Origin: Microbacterium album
GTDB taxonomy: Bacteria; Actinomycetota; Actinomycetes; Actinomycetales; Microbacteriaceae
Assembly (NCBI RefSeq): GCF_014643695.1
Contig: NZ_BMJY01000009.1
Location: forward strand, 228 to 64,227
DNA length: 64,000 nt
Reading direction: 5' to 3'
The first letter of the stretch is position 1; each line of letters begins with the position of its first letter. Below the pieces are notes generated by a model. The model ran no database searches. It had not been told where the DNA came from and was given only the letters and a program-made list of their open reading frames with translations. The translations under genes and the position numbers were made by a program. Shown here one piece after another: positions 9,406 to 19,003 of the stretch.

Positions 9406-11190
9406 ATGTGCGGACTCGCCGGCGAAGTGCGCTTCGACGGACGCCCGGCCGACCTCGACGCGCTCGCGGAGATGACCCGATGCCTCGTGCATCGCGGCCC
9501 GGACGGGACGGGAGTGTGGGGTAACGGTCCCGTCGCGCTCGGACACCGCCGCCTGTCGATCATCGACCTCAGCCCGGCGGGCGGGCAGCCGATGGTCGAC
9601 GCGCACCTGGGGCTCACGATCGCGTTCAACGGCTGCGTCTACAACTATCGCGAGCTGCGCGCGGAGCTGGAGGCGGCGGGGCACCGCTTCTTCTCGACCT
9701 CGGACACGGAGGTCGTCGCGAAGGCCTACGCGCAGTGGGGCAGGCAGTGCGTGGAACGCTTCCTGGGCATGTTCGCCTTCGCGATCGTGGAGCACGCGTC
9801 GGGCCGCGTCATGCTCGCGCGCGACCGGCTCGGCATCAAGCCCCTCTACCTCGACGCCCGGCCCGGACGGCTGCGCTTCGCATCGACGCTGCCGGCGCTG
9901 CTCGCCGGCGGCGGCGTCGACACGTCGATCGACCGCACCGCCCTCGCCCACTACATGACCTTCCATTCGGTGGTGCCCGCGCCGCGCACGATCCTGACCG
10001 GCGTGCGCAAGCTGCCGCCGGCGACGGTCCGGATCGTCGAGCCCGACGGCACGCAGCGCGACCACGTGTACTGGGAGCCCGAGTTCACGCGCGATCCTGC
10101 GCGCGCCGACTGGACCGAGCGCGACTGGCAGGACGCGCTGCTGGAGGCGCTGCGGACGGCGGTGGACCGCCGCATGGTCGCCGATGTCCCGGTCGGGGTG
10201 CTGCTGTCGGGCGGCATCGACTCCAGCCTCGTCGTCGCCCTGCTGGCGGAGGCCGGGCAGACGGGCCTCGCGACCTTCAGCATCGGCTTCGACTCCGCCG
10301 GCGGCGAATCGGGCGACGAGTTCGAGTACTCGACGCTCGTGGCCCGGCGGTTCGGCACGGATCACCACCGCATCCGGATCGACGCCTCGCGGCTCCTTCC
10401 CGGCATCGACGGTGCCGTGCGGGCGATGAGCGAGCCCATGGTCAGCCACGACTGCGTGGCGTTCTATCTGCTGAGCGAGGACGTGTCCCGCTCGGTCAAG
10501 GTCGTCCAGTCCGGGCAGGGCGCGGACGAGGTGCTCGGTGGTTACGACTGGTACCCGCCGCTCGCGAACGTGCCGCGGGACCAGGCCGCCGAGGCGTACG
10601 CGCGGGTCTTCTTCGACCGCAGGTTCGCCGAGCTCGACGGACTGCTCGCGCCGGAGTGGCTGCCGGACGAGGACGCGCCGTCGGCCTTCATCGCGGAGCG
10701 TTTCGGGCGCCCCGGCGCCGAGACGTCCGTGGACGCCGCGCTGCGGAACGACACCACGATCATGCTGGTGGACGATCCCGTCAAACGCGTCGACAACATG
10801 ACCATGGCGTGGGGGCTCGAGGCCCGCGTGCCGTTCCTCGACCACGAGCTCGTCGAGCTGGCCGCGCGCATCCCGCCCGCGCTCAAGCTCGCCGACGGCG
10901 GCAAGGGCGTGCTGAAGCGGGCCGCGCGCGGCATCGTGCCCGACGAGGTGATCGACCGGAGGAAGGGCTACTTCCCCGTGCCCGCGATCCGACAGCTGGA
11001 GGGGCCGTACCTGGACCGCGTGCGCGACGTCCTCACGGACCCCGCGACCCTCGAGCGCGGCCTGTTCGACCGTGCCGCGGTCGACCGGATGCTCGCCTCC
11101 CCCAACGACACCCGGACCACGCTGGGCTCCAACGCGCTCTGGCAGCTCGCGCTGCTCGAGCTGTGGCTGCACGAGCACGGGATCCGCTGA
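9406..11190 (+). CDS. Asparagine-synthase-like amidotransferase (NAGGN type)
   Basis: 594 residues, the usual length for glutamine-dependent AsnB-like enzymes. Cys2 follows the initiator Met and is the expected glutaminase nucleophile; RGPDG and the N-terminal NTN fold span about 1-190. The synthase half has the PP-loop LSGGIDSSL near 266 and GQGADEVLGGY near 373. It transfers ammonia from glutamine to an adenylated carboxylate. Sequence style and context resemble the amidotransferase that caps N-acetylglutaminylglutamine amide, an osmolyte, rather than the housekeeping AsnB (inference). A strong AGGAGGA lies 5 bases before the ATG. It sits between a double ligase and a peptidase, so its substrate is probably the peptide made by the upstream protein. 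Confidence 0.85.
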   Translation: MCGLAGEVRFDGRPADLDALAEMTRCLVHRGPDGTGVWGNGPVALGHRRLSIIDLSPAGGQPMVDAHLGLTIAFNGCVYNYRELRAELEAAGHRFFSTSDTEVVAKAYAQWGRQCVERFLGMFAFAIVEHASGRVMLARDRLGIKPLYLDARPGRLRFASTLPALLAGGGVDTSIDRTALAHYMTFHSVVPAPRTILTGVRKLPPATVRIVEPDGTQRDHVYWEPEFTRDPARADWTERDWQDALLEALRTAVDRRMVADVPVGVLLSGGIDSSLVVALLAEAGQTGLATFSIGFDSAGGESGDEFEYSTLVARRFGTDHHRIRIDASRLLPGIDGAVRAMSEPMVSHDCVAFYLLSEDVSRSVKVVQSGQGADEVLGGYDWYPPLANVPRDQAAEAYARVFFDRRFAELDGLLAPEWLPDEDAPSAFIAERFGRPGAETSVDAALRNDTTIMLVDDPVKRVDNMTMAWGLEARVPFLDHELVELAARIPPALKLADGGKGVLKRAARGIVPDEVIDRRKGYFPVPAIRQLEGPYLDRVRDVLTDPATLERGLFDRAAVDRMLASPNDTRTTLGSNALWQLALLELWLHEHGIR

Positions 11191-11233
11191 CGACCGCCCC
11201 GGCTACGACCGCGACAGGATCGAGGCGACCGAC

Positions 11234-13156
11234 ATGACCGACATGACCGACACCACCGACACCACCGCCGACATCCCCGCGACGCGGGACGGCGCCGAGC
11301 CGACCGACGCGGTCGCGCTGGGCGACGCCCTCGCGGAGGCATGGGGCAGCTGGGGTCCGACCATGACGCCCGACGCCGGCCGCGTCGCCTTCATCAGCGA
11401 CCGCTCCGGCCGCCCCGAGCTCTGGGTGCAGGACGTCGACCCGGACCGTCCCCCGGCGCCTGCTCGGCGGATCCCGCTCACCGAGGACCCGGTGGTGGCC
11501 GTGCAGTGGTCGGCGGACGCGTCCTGGCTCTCGGTCGCGATCGCGACCGACGGCGGCGTGCGCACCCAGGTGTGGGTCGTGCGACCCGACGGCTCCGACG
11601 CCCGCCGCATCTCCGGCCCCCCGTCGGTCCACGCCGAGCTCGGCCCGTGGACCCGCAGCGGCCACCACGTCGTGGTGACCTTCCCGGGCGAGGAGCCCGA
11701 GGAGCCGACGCGGTCCTTCCTGGTCAACCCGGTCACGGGCGAGTCGCGCCTGCTCGCCGTCGGCGATCTCGTGCACGTGCTGGACCTCTCGCTCGAGGAG
11801 CGCCTCGTGGTCCTGCTCGACGGGCGCCGGGGTCAGCAGTTCTGCGTGGTCGTCGACCGTCTCTCGGACGAGAGCCATCCGCTGCTGCCCGGCGAGAGCA
11901 CCGGGTCGACCGACGTCGCGCTGCTGCGCCGGGCGCCCGACGACGTACCCGCCCCGCTCGTCGCCTACGTCGTCACCGACGTCGGGCTGCCCCGCCGGCA
12001 ACTGGTCTCGATGCCCCTGCACGTGGAGGGCTGGCGCGGCCAGAAGCGCGTGCTCGCCGCGCGCGAGGACGCCGAGCTGGAGGCGTTGGACGCCGACGAC
12101 GCCGGGCGGCTGCTCCTGCTGGTCTGGAACGTCGCCGGACGCAGCGAGCTCGAGCTGCTCGTGACGTCGACCGGCGAGCGGATCCCCGTGCCCGAGCTGC
12201 CGGGCGCGGTGGCGGCGACGCCCGTGCTCAGCCGCGACGGGCACGCGGTGATCCTCGCTGTGGAGGGACCGGCGCAGCCGCGCTCGCTCTGGCACCTGGA
12301 CACCGGCACGCGCCGCTGGAGCCGGATCAGCGAGAGCCCGCGCCTGCCCACGCAGGAACTGATCGAGCCCACGCTCGAGACCTTCACCGCCAGCGACGGG
12401 CTGGAGCTCACCGGGTGGCTCTACCGCGCGCGCGGCGGCGACGAGGGGCCCGGCCCTGCCATGCTCAGCCTGCACGGCGGGCCCGAGGCGCAGGAACGGC
12501 CCGTGTTCCACCCCCAGCACCAGGCGCTCGCGGCGGCGGGGATCACGGTATTCGCGCCCAACATCCGGGGTTCCTCCGGTTTCGGGCGGGCCTTCGTCCA
12601 GGCCGACGACGTCGGGCGCCGCTACGACGCCTTCCGCGACGTGCTCGACGCGCGGCGCCACCTCGTCGAGGCGGGTATCGCCGATGCCGACCGCATCGCC
12701 GTGACCGGCCGATCGTACGGGGGCTATCTCACCTTCGCGTCACTGGCCTTCTCCCCCGGCGAGTTCGCGGCCGGGGTCGCGATCTGCGGGATGTCCGACA
12801 TGCTGACGTTCTATCGGGACACCGAGCCGTGGATCGCCTCGGCGGCCTACAGCAAGTACGGGCATCCGGTGAGCGACCGGCCCCTGCTGAAGGACATCTC
12901 CCCGCTGCGCGCGGCGGACCGGATCGAGGTTCCGCTGCTGGTCGTACACGGAGAGCTCGACACCAACGTGCCGCTGGGCGAGTCGCTGCAGATGGTCGAG
13001 GCGTTGCGTGAGCGTGACCGCCCCGTCGACCTCCTGCTGCTGGAGGGCGAGGGCCACGAGTTCCGCCGTGCCGAGTCACGCAGGACCCTCGTCGAGCACA
13101 TGATCCGCTTCCTGCGCGAGGCGCTCGGCGTGCCCGTCCCAAGAGGAGAAGCGTAG
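11234..13156 (+). CDS. S9 family (prolyl oligopeptidase-like) peptidase
   Basis: About 640 residues: an N-terminal beta-propeller (about 20-380, WD40/TolB-like strands such as GRVAFISDRSGRPELW) and a C-terminal alpha/beta hydrolase. The catalytic triad is visible: Ser in GRSYGG near 493, Asp in HGELDTN near 575, His in EGEGHEF near 606. There is no signal peptide, so it acts in the cytoplasm on short peptides or acyl-amino acids. The ATG at 11234 is chosen because upstream codons overlap the previous gene; a second ATG lies 9 bases on. It follows the amidotransferase by 43 bases, same strand. A peptidase in this position could recycle the peptide product, as the M42 peptidase does in the NAGGN locus of pseudomonads. 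Confidence 0.85.
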   Translation: MTDMTDTTDTTADIPATRDGAEPTDAVALGDALAEAWGSWGPTMTPDAGRVAFISDRSGRPELWVQDVDPDRPPAPARRIPLTEDPVVAVQWSADASWLSVAIATDGGVRTQVWVVRPDGSDARRISGPPSVHAELGPWTRSGHHVVVTFPGEEPEEPTRSFLVNPVTGESRLLAVGDLVHVLDLSLEERLVVLLDGRRGQQFCVVVDRLSDESHPLLPGESTGSTDVALLRRAPDDVPAPLVAYVVTDVGLPRRQLVSMPLHVEGWRGQKRVLAAREDAELEALDADDAGRLLLLVWNVAGRSELELLVTSTGERIPVPELPGAVAATPVLSRDGHAVILAVEGPAQPRSLWHLDTGTRRWSRISESPRLPTQELIEPTLETFTASDGLELTGWLYRARGGDEGPGPAMLSLHGGPEAQERPVFHPQHQALAAAGITVFAPNIRGSSGFGRAFVQADDVGRRYDAFRDVLDARRHLVEAGIADADRIAVTGRSYGGYLTFASLAFSPGEFAAGVAICGMSDMLTFYRDTEPWIASAAYSKYGHPVSDRPLLKDISPLRAADRIEVPLLVVHGELDTNVPLGESLQMVEALRERDRPVDLLLLEGEGHEFRRAESRRTLVEHMIRFLREALGVPVPRGEA

Positions 13157-13265
13157 TCGCCGACCCGGTGCTCAGGCCAGGGCGACGGCCATTCTCGACG
13201 CGCGCGCGAGCGCGGTCTAACCTGCGATGACAGCACCCCGAAACGACGCCACGAAAGGGGCTTCC

Positions 13266-14930
13266 ATGACCGACGTCGCCTCCCAGGGACCGGCTCCGAG
13301 CGAGGAGAACCGCCCGATCCTGACCAACCGTCAGGGGCATCCCGTCTACGACAACCAGAACTCCCGGACCGTGGGCGACCGCGGGCCCGCCACGCTGGAG
13401 AACTACCAGTTCCTCGAGAAGATCAGCCACTTCGATCGCGAGCGGATCCCCGAGCGTGTGGTGCACGCGCGCGGTGCGGTGGCCTTCGGGCACTTCGAGG
13501 CGACCGGCACGTGGGGCGACGAGCCGATCGCGAAGTACACGCGTGCCAAGCTCTTCGCCGAGCCGGGCAAGAAGACCGACCTCGCGATCCGCTTCTCGAC
13601 CGTGATCGGCGGCCGCGACTCCTCGGAGGCGGCGCGCGACCCGCGCGGGTTCGCCGTGAAGTTCTACACCGAGGACGGCAACTGGGACCTCGTGGGCAAC
13701 AACCTCGCGGTGTTCTTCATCCGCGACGCGATCAAGTTCCCGGACGTAATCCACGCGCTCAAGCCCGATCCCGTGACGTTCCGGCAGGAGCCGGCGCGCA
13801 TCTTCGACTTCATGTCGCAGACGCCCGAGGCGATGCACATGCTCGTGAACCTGTTCAGCCCGCGCGGCATCCCGGCCAACTACCGCACGATGCAGGGCTT
13901 CGGCGTGAACACGTACAAGTGGGTGAACGCCGAGGGCGAGACGCACCTGGTGAAGTACCACTGGATCCCGCGCGCCGGCGTCAAGAGCCTCACCGAGAAG
14001 GACGCCGCGAACATCCAGGCCACCGACCTCGGGCACGCGTCGAAGGACCTGTACGAGGCCATCGAGCGCGGCGATCACCCCCAGTGGGACCTGTACGTGC
14101 AGCTCATGAGCGACGACGAGCACCCCGAGCTCGACTTCGATCCGCTCGACGACACCAAGGTGTGGCCGGAGAACGAGTTCGAGCCGAAGCTCGTCGGCAC
14201 CATGACGCTCACGAGCAACGTCTCGGACCACCACAACGAGAACGAGCAGATCGCGTTCGGCACGGGCGTGCTCGTGGACGGCCTCGACTTCTCGGACGAC
14301 AAGATGCTCGTCGGCCGCACCTTCTCGTACTCCGACACGCAGCGCTATCGGGTGGGGCCGAACTACCTGCAGCTCCCGGTGAACAGCCCCAAGAACGCAC
14401 GCGTCGCGACCAACCAGCGCGGCGGGCAGATGTCGTACGGCGTGGACCTCGGGGAAGGCCAGAACCCGCACGTCAACTACGAGCCGTCGATCACCGGCGG
14501 CCTGCGCGAGGCCGAGTACCCCACCCACGACGAGCAAGGGCCGGAGATCCGCGGGCGCCTCACGCGCAAGCGGATCCCCCGCACGAACGACTACACGCAG
14601 GCGGGCCAGCGCTACCAGCTCATGGAGCAGTGGGAGAAGGACGACCTCGTCGCCAACTTCGTCGACCTCATCGGCCAGGCCGCCCGTCCCGTGCAGGAGC
14701 GCATGGTGTGGCATTTCCTCATGGTCGACGACGAGCTGGGTCTGCGCGTGGGCGAGGGGCTGGGCATCTCGGTCGACGATGTGAAGCACCTGGAGCCGCT
14801 GCAGAGCCAGACGCTCAACGACGAGGAGCTGCAGCGCCTCGCAAACCTCGGCAACAACGGCCCGCGCGACGTCACGGGTCTGAAGATGACCCACGTCGTT
14901 CCGAACGAGCACGTGGTGATCGAGCGCTGA
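13266..14930 (+). CDS. katA: Monofunctional heme catalase
   Basis: Converts hydrogen peroxide to water and oxygen in the cytoplasm. 554 residues, somewhat longer than the small-subunit catalase core. The distal His is in ERVVHARG near 65, the distal Asn in [10 protein letters not shown] near 144, and the proximal heme Tyr in [11 protein letters not shown] near 354. The start at 13266 is preferred over the upstream ATG at 13227 because GAAAGGGG lies just before it. No Fur or OxyR gene is adjacent. It is single-gene, converging on the HAD phosphatase across a shared hairpin terminator. The symbol is by family; clade not resolved. Confidence 0.92.
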   Translation: MTDVASQGPAPSEENRPILTNRQGHPVYDNQNSRTVGDRGPATLENYQFLEKISHFDRERIPERVVHARGAVAFGHFEATGTWGDEPIAKYTRAKLFAEPGKKTDLAIRFSTVIGGRDSSEAARDPRGFAVKFYTEDGNWDLVGNNLAVFFIRDAIKFPDVIHALKPDPVTFRQEPARIFDFMSQTPEAMHMLVNLFSPRGIPANYRTMQGFGVNTYKWVNAEGETHLVKYHWIPRAGVKSLTEKDAANIQATDLGHASKDLYEAIERGDHPQWDLYVQLMSDDEHPELDFDPLDDTKVWPENEFEPKLVGTMTLTSNVSDHHNENEQIAFGTGVLVDGLDFSDDKMLVGRTFSYSDTQRYRVGPNYLQLPVNSPKNARVATNQRGGQMSYGVDLGEGQNPHVNYEPSITGGLREAEYPTHDEQGPEIRGRLTRKRIPRTNDYTQAGQRYQLMEQWEKDDLVANFVDLIGQAARPVQERMVWHFLMVDDELGLRVGEGLGISVDDVKHLEPLQSQTLNDEELQRLANLGNNGPRDVTGLKMTHVVPNEHVVIER

Positions 14931-14935
14931 CGCGC

Positions 14936-14973
14936 CCCGGGAGGGGCATCCCGTCAGGGACGTCCCTCCCGGG
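14936..14973. terminator. Bidirectional hairpin terminator
   Basis: CCCGGGAGGG (14936-14945) and CCCTCCCGGG (14964-14973) form a perfect 10-bp stem. It lies between the convergent catalase and HAD-phosphatase genes and can serve both. No clear T-run, as is common in high-GC actinobacteria. Confidence 0.7.
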
Positions 14974-14982
14974 ACTCGCGGG

Positions 14983-15654
14983 TCAGCCGGGCGGATCGCC
15001 GAGCTCTGACAGCTCGAGCAGCTCGCGCAGGTCGCTGACGATCCAGGCGGCGCCGGCGTCGCGCAGCCGCTCCGGGCCCGCGTAGCCGCCCGCGACGCCG
15101 ACCGGCTGGAAGCCCGCCTGCCGTGCGCACCTCATGTCGTACTCGGTGTCGCCGACGTACACCGCCCGGCGCCGCAGGGGGCGGTGGGCCCGCAGGATCG
15201 CGAGCTTGTCCGAGGTGGACGTGTGCACGGAAGCGAGCAGCTCGCGAAGGCCGAAGCGGGCGGCATCGGCCGCGACGCTCGCGTGGGACGCCGCGGACAC
15301 GACGCCCACGTGAGCGCCCCCGGCCGCGAGTGCCGCGAGCGATTCGCGGGCACCCGGCCGGGCAGCGGCGCTTCCACCGATCATGGCCTCGTTCCACTCC
15401 GCCTCGGCTCGCGCCAGGTCCGCCGGCGCCACCCCGAGGGCGCGGAACATGTCGTCGAACGGCAGGTGGAAGCGCTCGCCGAACGCCGCGGGGTCCAGCC
15501 GGCCGAGGCCCCGCGGCTCCAGCACGCTGTTCAACGCGCCGCGGGCACGGTCGTGATCGAGCACGACGGTCCCGTTCCAGTCGAACAGCACCAGCAGGTC
15601 GCCGAACTCGACGGCGGCGGGCGTGCGATCCGCGGAGGCGACGGGGCCGCTCAC
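14983..15654 (-). CDS. HAD-superfamily phosphatase
   Basis: 223 residues with the four HAD motifs: FDWNGT (motif I; the second acid position is Asn, as in some phosphatases), VVSAAS (II), the Lys in TSDKLAIL (III) and VGDTEYDM (IV). The cap lies between motifs I and II, as in the phosphoglycolate-phosphatase-like group. Its GTG start overlaps the stop of the ATPase gene (GTGA), so translation is coupled. As the last gene of the ABC/phosphodiesterase operon it probably removes phosphate from the imported or hydrolysed substrate. The exact substrate is not readable from sequence. Confidence 0.8.
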   Translation of the reverse strand: MSGPVASADRTPAAVEFGDLLVLFDWNGTVVLDHDRARGALNSVLEPRGLGRLDPAAFGERFHLPFDDMFRALGVAPADLARAEAEWNEAMIGGSAAARPGARESLAALAAGGAHVGVVSAASHASVAADAARFGLRELLASVHTSTSDKLAILRAHRPLRRRAVYVGDTEYDMRCARQAGFQPVGVAGGYAGPERLRDAGAAWIVSDLRELLELSELGDPPG

Positions 15655-16733
15655 GCGGCCTGCCCGACCGCCGCGCCCAGCTCGGCGGCCGAACCGACGC
15701 GGAGGCCCGTTTCCGAGCTGTACACATGCACCCGGTCGGCGCTCGTGCCGACGGTCACGCGCTGACCGGGCCGCGGCGCCTCAGCGATGCCGCACCGGAA
15801 CGAGACGGCCTCGCCCCGGTCGCTGATCATCTGGACGACGCGATCCATGCCGGTCGCCTCGACCAGCCCCACGACGCCGGAGACGCGCCACGGCGCGTCC
15901 GCGGCGCCGACGAGTCCGAGGTCCTCTGCCCGCACTCCGAGGGTCACGCCCGCCTCGCGCGGCACCGGGCCTTCGAGAGACGAGTCGCCGGCCGCCGTGA
16001 CCGCCAGGAGGTTCATCGGCGGGCTGCCGATGAATCCCGCGACGAACAGCGTGGCGGGCCGGGCGTAGAGCTCGTCCGGCGTGCCGACCTGCTCGAGCCT
16101 GCCGTTGTGGATGACGGCGATCCGGTCGGCCATCGCCATCGCGTCGAGCTGGTCGTGCGTGACGTTGATCCCCGTGGCTCCCGCCGCGCGCAGCATCGAG
16201 GCGATCTCGAGTCGGAGCACGGCGTGCAGCTGCGCGTCGAGGCCCGACAGCGGCTCGTCGAGCAGGACCACGCCGCTGCGCCGGGCGAGCGCGCGGGCGA
16301 GCGCGATGCGCTGCCGCTGCCCGCCCGACATCTCACGCGGCTTGCGGTCGAGCAGGTGCTCGACCTGCATCCGCGTCGCCAGCTCCACCGCCCGCGACTC
16401 CGCCTCCGCCTTCGACAGCCCGAGCCCGTGGCGCAGGCCGAGCGTGATGTTGGAGCGCGCCGTCAGATGCGGATAGAGGGCGAAGTGCTGGAAGACGATC
16501 GCCACATCCCGCCGGTGGGGCGGGACATCGCGCTGCGGCGCGCCGTCGATGAGGATCTCGCCGCCGTCGGCCGGCTCGAGGCCGGCGATCACGCGCAGCA
16601 GGGTGGACTTCCCCGACCCGGACGGGCCGAGGATCGCGACGTTCTCGCCGTCGGCTACCGAGAGCTCGACGCCGTCGAGCGCCACGACATCGCCGAACGA
16701 CTTGCGCACGCCCTGGATGTCGACCGCGCCCAC
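15651..16733 (-). CDS. ABC importer ATPase, UgpC/MsmK type
   Basis: 360 residues, the size of MalK/UgpC-type ATPases. Walker A GPSGSGKST near 38, signature MSGGQRQR near 134, Walker B VVLLDEP near 157, the switch His in NVTHDQ, then a C-terminal TOBE domain. The GTG start at 16733 lies one base after the binding-protein stop. It would power the two permeases encoded upstream in the same operon. Note the signature reads LDEPLSGLDAQL, normal for the family. Confidence 0.88.
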   Translation of the reverse strand: MGAVDIQGVRKSFGDVVALDGVELSVADGENVAILGPSGSGKSTLLRVIAGLEPADGGEILIDGAPQRDVPPHRRDVAIVFQHFALYPHLTARSNITLGLRHGLGLSKAEAESRAVELATRMQVEHLLDRKPREMSGGQRQRIALARALARRSGVVLLDEPLSGLDAQLHAVLRLEIASMLRAAGATGINVTHDQLDAMAMADRIAVIHNGRLEQVGTPDELYARPATLFVAGFIGSPPMNLLAVTAAGDSSLEGPVPREAGVTLGVRAEDLGLVGAADAPWRVSGVVGLVEATGMDRVVQMISDRGEAVSFRCGIAEAPRPGQRVTVGTSADRVHVYSSETGLRVGSAAELGAAVGQAA

Positions 16734-16734
16734 G

Positions 16735-18033
16735 TCACTGCCCCAGGATGCTGTCGACCGTGGCGGCCGCGCCGCTGACGGTGGCCTCGGGGTCCGCACC
16801 GGTCTGGAGCTGCTGGGCCATGGTCCGGAACGAGTCATTGATCTGCGCGGTCACGTCGCCGTCGAAGCCGCCCCAGGGCGTCAGCTCGTAGTCGTAGGTC
16901 CACGCGTAGGTCAGCTGCGGCGTGGCCGAGGGGCTGGCCAGCAGCTTCTCGGCCGCGGCGGTGTCGACGGGGATGTAGCTGAAGCCCTCACCGCTGGCCG
17001 CGAGCACGCCCTCTTCGGAGAGCAGGTTGCCGACGAGCTCGTTCGCGAACGCCGCGTGGCAGGCGTCGTCGCTCAGCACGATCCAGCCGTTGCCGCCCGC
17101 CGGGAGGGGACCCTGCACACCCTCGACCGTCGGCAGGTCGATCGGGAGCCACTGGAACGAGTCGCCGATCGCGTCCTGCAGCATGGCGACCACCGAGGTG
17201 GTGCTCACGAGGAACGGCACATTGCCGCTCATGAACTGGCCCCACGCGTCCTGGTCGTCGACCACGCCGAGCTCGAGGCCCGCCTCGTGCATGCGCGTCC
17301 AGATCGACAGCGCGTCGATCCCGCGCTCGTCGGCGAACCCGGCGCTGCCGTCCGGCGCCACGAACGTGCCGCCCGCGCCCTGCACGAACGCCTGCGCGAA
17401 CCAGTCCGCGAGCCCCAGCGTGGGGATCGACACCGACGGCTTGCCCGTGTGAGCGGTGACCTTCTCGGCGGCCGCCATCCACGCGTCGTAGTCGGAGATG
17501 TCCGCCGCCGCGCCGGCGCCGGCCGCCTCGAGCGCGTCCTGGTTGACCATCAGCACGGGGGCCGAGATCTGGGCGGGCGCGAGGTAGACCGTGCCGTCGA
17601 TCGTCCCGGCGGGCAGGAACTGCCGCTGGTAGGTGTCGGGCAGGGCGTCGACATCGATCGGCGCCGGGTCGTAGGTGTCCACCCAGAACCGCAGCTGTCC
17701 GAGCCCGGCCATGATGAGGTCGGGGCGCTTGCCCACGGCGATGTCGGCGACGATGGTCTGCGTGAGGTCGTCGTAGCTGGAGGTGGGCGACGCGACGGCG
17801 CTCACCTCCACGCCGGGGTAGTCCTCCCGCAGCTTGGCCACGGCGACCTCCATCGCCTCCTCGGCCTGCTGGCCGAACGTGACCGTGAGCGAGACCTCGC
17901 TCGGCTCGCAGGCGTCGATGCTCGCCGCCTCGGCGACGGCGGCGCCCGGGCCGGCGGTCCCGCCGCCGCATCCGGCGAGGACGAGGGAGCCGGCGGCGAG
18001 CGCCGACAGGGTGAACGGGGCGTGCTTCTTCAT
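16735..18033 (-). CDS. ABC substrate-binding lipoprotein (family 1)
   Basis: 432 residues. The signal peptide ends in the lipobox LVLAGC, giving a lipid-anchored Cys22. The rest resembles family-1 binding proteins for sugars and glycerol phosphate: a region of two lobes with conserved Trp/Tyr positions. Gene order (binding protein between permeases and ATPase) fits a Ugp-like importer. Because the operon also has a phosphodiesterase and a phosphatase, a phosphorylated or glycerophospho substrate is more likely than a plain sugar (inference). Confidence 0.88.
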   Translation of the reverse strand: MKKHAPFTLSALAAGSLVLAGCGGGTAGPGAAVAEAASIDACEPSEVSLTVTFGQQAEEAMEVAVAKLREDYPGVEVSAVASPTSSYDDLTQTIVADIAVGKRPDLIMAGLGQLRFWVDTYDPAPIDVDALPDTYQRQFLPAGTIDGTVYLAPAQISAPVLMVNQDALEAAGAGAAADISDYDAWMAAAEKVTAHTGKPSVSIPTLGLADWFAQAFVQGAGGTFVAPDGSAGFADERGIDALSIWTRMHEAGLELGVVDDQDAWGQFMSGNVPFLVSTTSVVAMLQDAIGDSFQWLPIDLPTVEGVQGPLPAGGNGWIVLSDDACHAAFANELVGNLLSEEGVLAASGEGFSYIPVDTAAAEKLLASPSATPQLTYAWTYDYELTPWGGFDGDVTAQINDSFRTMAQQLQTGADPEATVSGAAATVDSILGQ

Positions 18034-18091
18034 GGGGGGCTCCAGTTTCTTCGGGTGGGTGGGGAGGGGCTCTGGGGAGGGGGGCGGCGGG

Positions 18092-19003
18092 TCAGCCGGG
18101 GATCTCGGTGCCGCTCATGCCCTGTACGAAGCGCTTCTGCGCGAACAGGAACAGCAGCACCACGGGAGCTGTGACGATCGCGGCCCCTGCGGCGAGCGCT
18201 GCGTAGTCGAAGCCGATGTCCATCTGCTGGAACACGGCGAGCGCGAGCGGAGGGGTGCGCAGCTCGGGGCTGCGGGCGACCAGCAGCGGCCAGAGGTACT
18301 CGTTCCAGTGGACGAACACCGAGAACACGCTGAAGGCGGCGATGCCGGGGGCGGCGAGCGGGGCCACGACGGTCACCAGGATGCGGCCGTGTCCCAGGCC
18401 GTCGGCGCGCGCCGCCTCGAGCAGCGCGTCCGGGATGGCCGTCATCTGCTGCCGGAGCAGGTAGATGCCGAACGCGCTCGTCATGAACGGCAGGATGAGC
18501 GCCGCCATCGAGTCCGCCAGACCCACCGCGTTGATCCCGATGAAGGTCGGGATCAGGGTGGCCTGCGAGGGGATGAGGAGGCAGGCGAGCACCAGCGAGA
18601 GCGCGATGCCCCGCCCCGGGAATCGCACCTTGGTCAGGACGTAGGCGGCGGGGACGCAGGTCAGCAGTTGCAGCAGGAGGATGCCGCCCGTGACGATCAC
18701 TCCCGTGACGATCGCATCCCCGAGTCCGCCGCGTTCCCAGGCTCGGGCGAACCCGGACAGATCGATCTGCGAGGGCACCAACGAGATGCCCTGGAAGAAG
18801 ATCTCGTCCGCGGGCGAGACCGCCGTGCGCAGCATCCAGTAGAAGGGGAAGATCGACACCAGCACCGCACCCGCGAGCACGATCCCGGTGCCGAGCTGTG
18901 CCAGCGTCCGCAGCAGCCTCGCCCGGGCGGCGGACGAGCCCCGCGTGGGGGAGGTCGTCGAGCTCGCGCCCGCCGTGCTCGGACTGGTCGTGGTGGCGCT
19001 CAT
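18092..19003 (-). CDS. ABC permease, UgpE/MalG type
   Basis: 303 residues with six membrane segments and the EAA loop LEAARADGLGHGRILVTVV that docks the ATPase. Its ATG overlaps the stop of the first permease (ATGA). A long Ser/Thr-rich N-terminus precedes the first helix. Forms the channel with the upstream permease. Confidence 0.88.
   Translation of the reverse strand: MSATTTSPSTAGASSTTSPTRGSSAARARLLRTLAQLGTGIVLAGAVLVSIFPFYWMLRTAVSPADEIFFQGISLVPSQIDLSGFARAWERGGLGDAIVTGVIVTGGILLLQLLTCVPAAYVLTKVRFPGRGIALSLVLACLLIPSQATLIPTFIGINAVGLADSMAALILPFMTSAFGIYLLRQQMTAIPDALLEAARADGLGHGRILVTVVAPLAAPGIAAFSVFSVFVHWNEYLWPLLVARSPELRTPPLALAVFQQMDIGFDYAALAAGAAIVTAPVVLLFLFAQKRFVQGMSGTEIPG

Noticed and set aside
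7553..9475. A 640-codon plus-strand ORF inside the ligase gene
   Set aside because: Frame-shifted shadow of the GCS2/ATP-grasp gene; Arg/Ala-rich with no motif.
13157..13265. OxyR or Fur box ahead of catalase
   Set aside because: The GC-rich region has only simple CG alternation; no known box found.
12729..14912. A 727-codon minus-strand ORF across the catalase gene
   Set aside because: Antisense shadow; the catalase frame has all active-site residues and a good SD.
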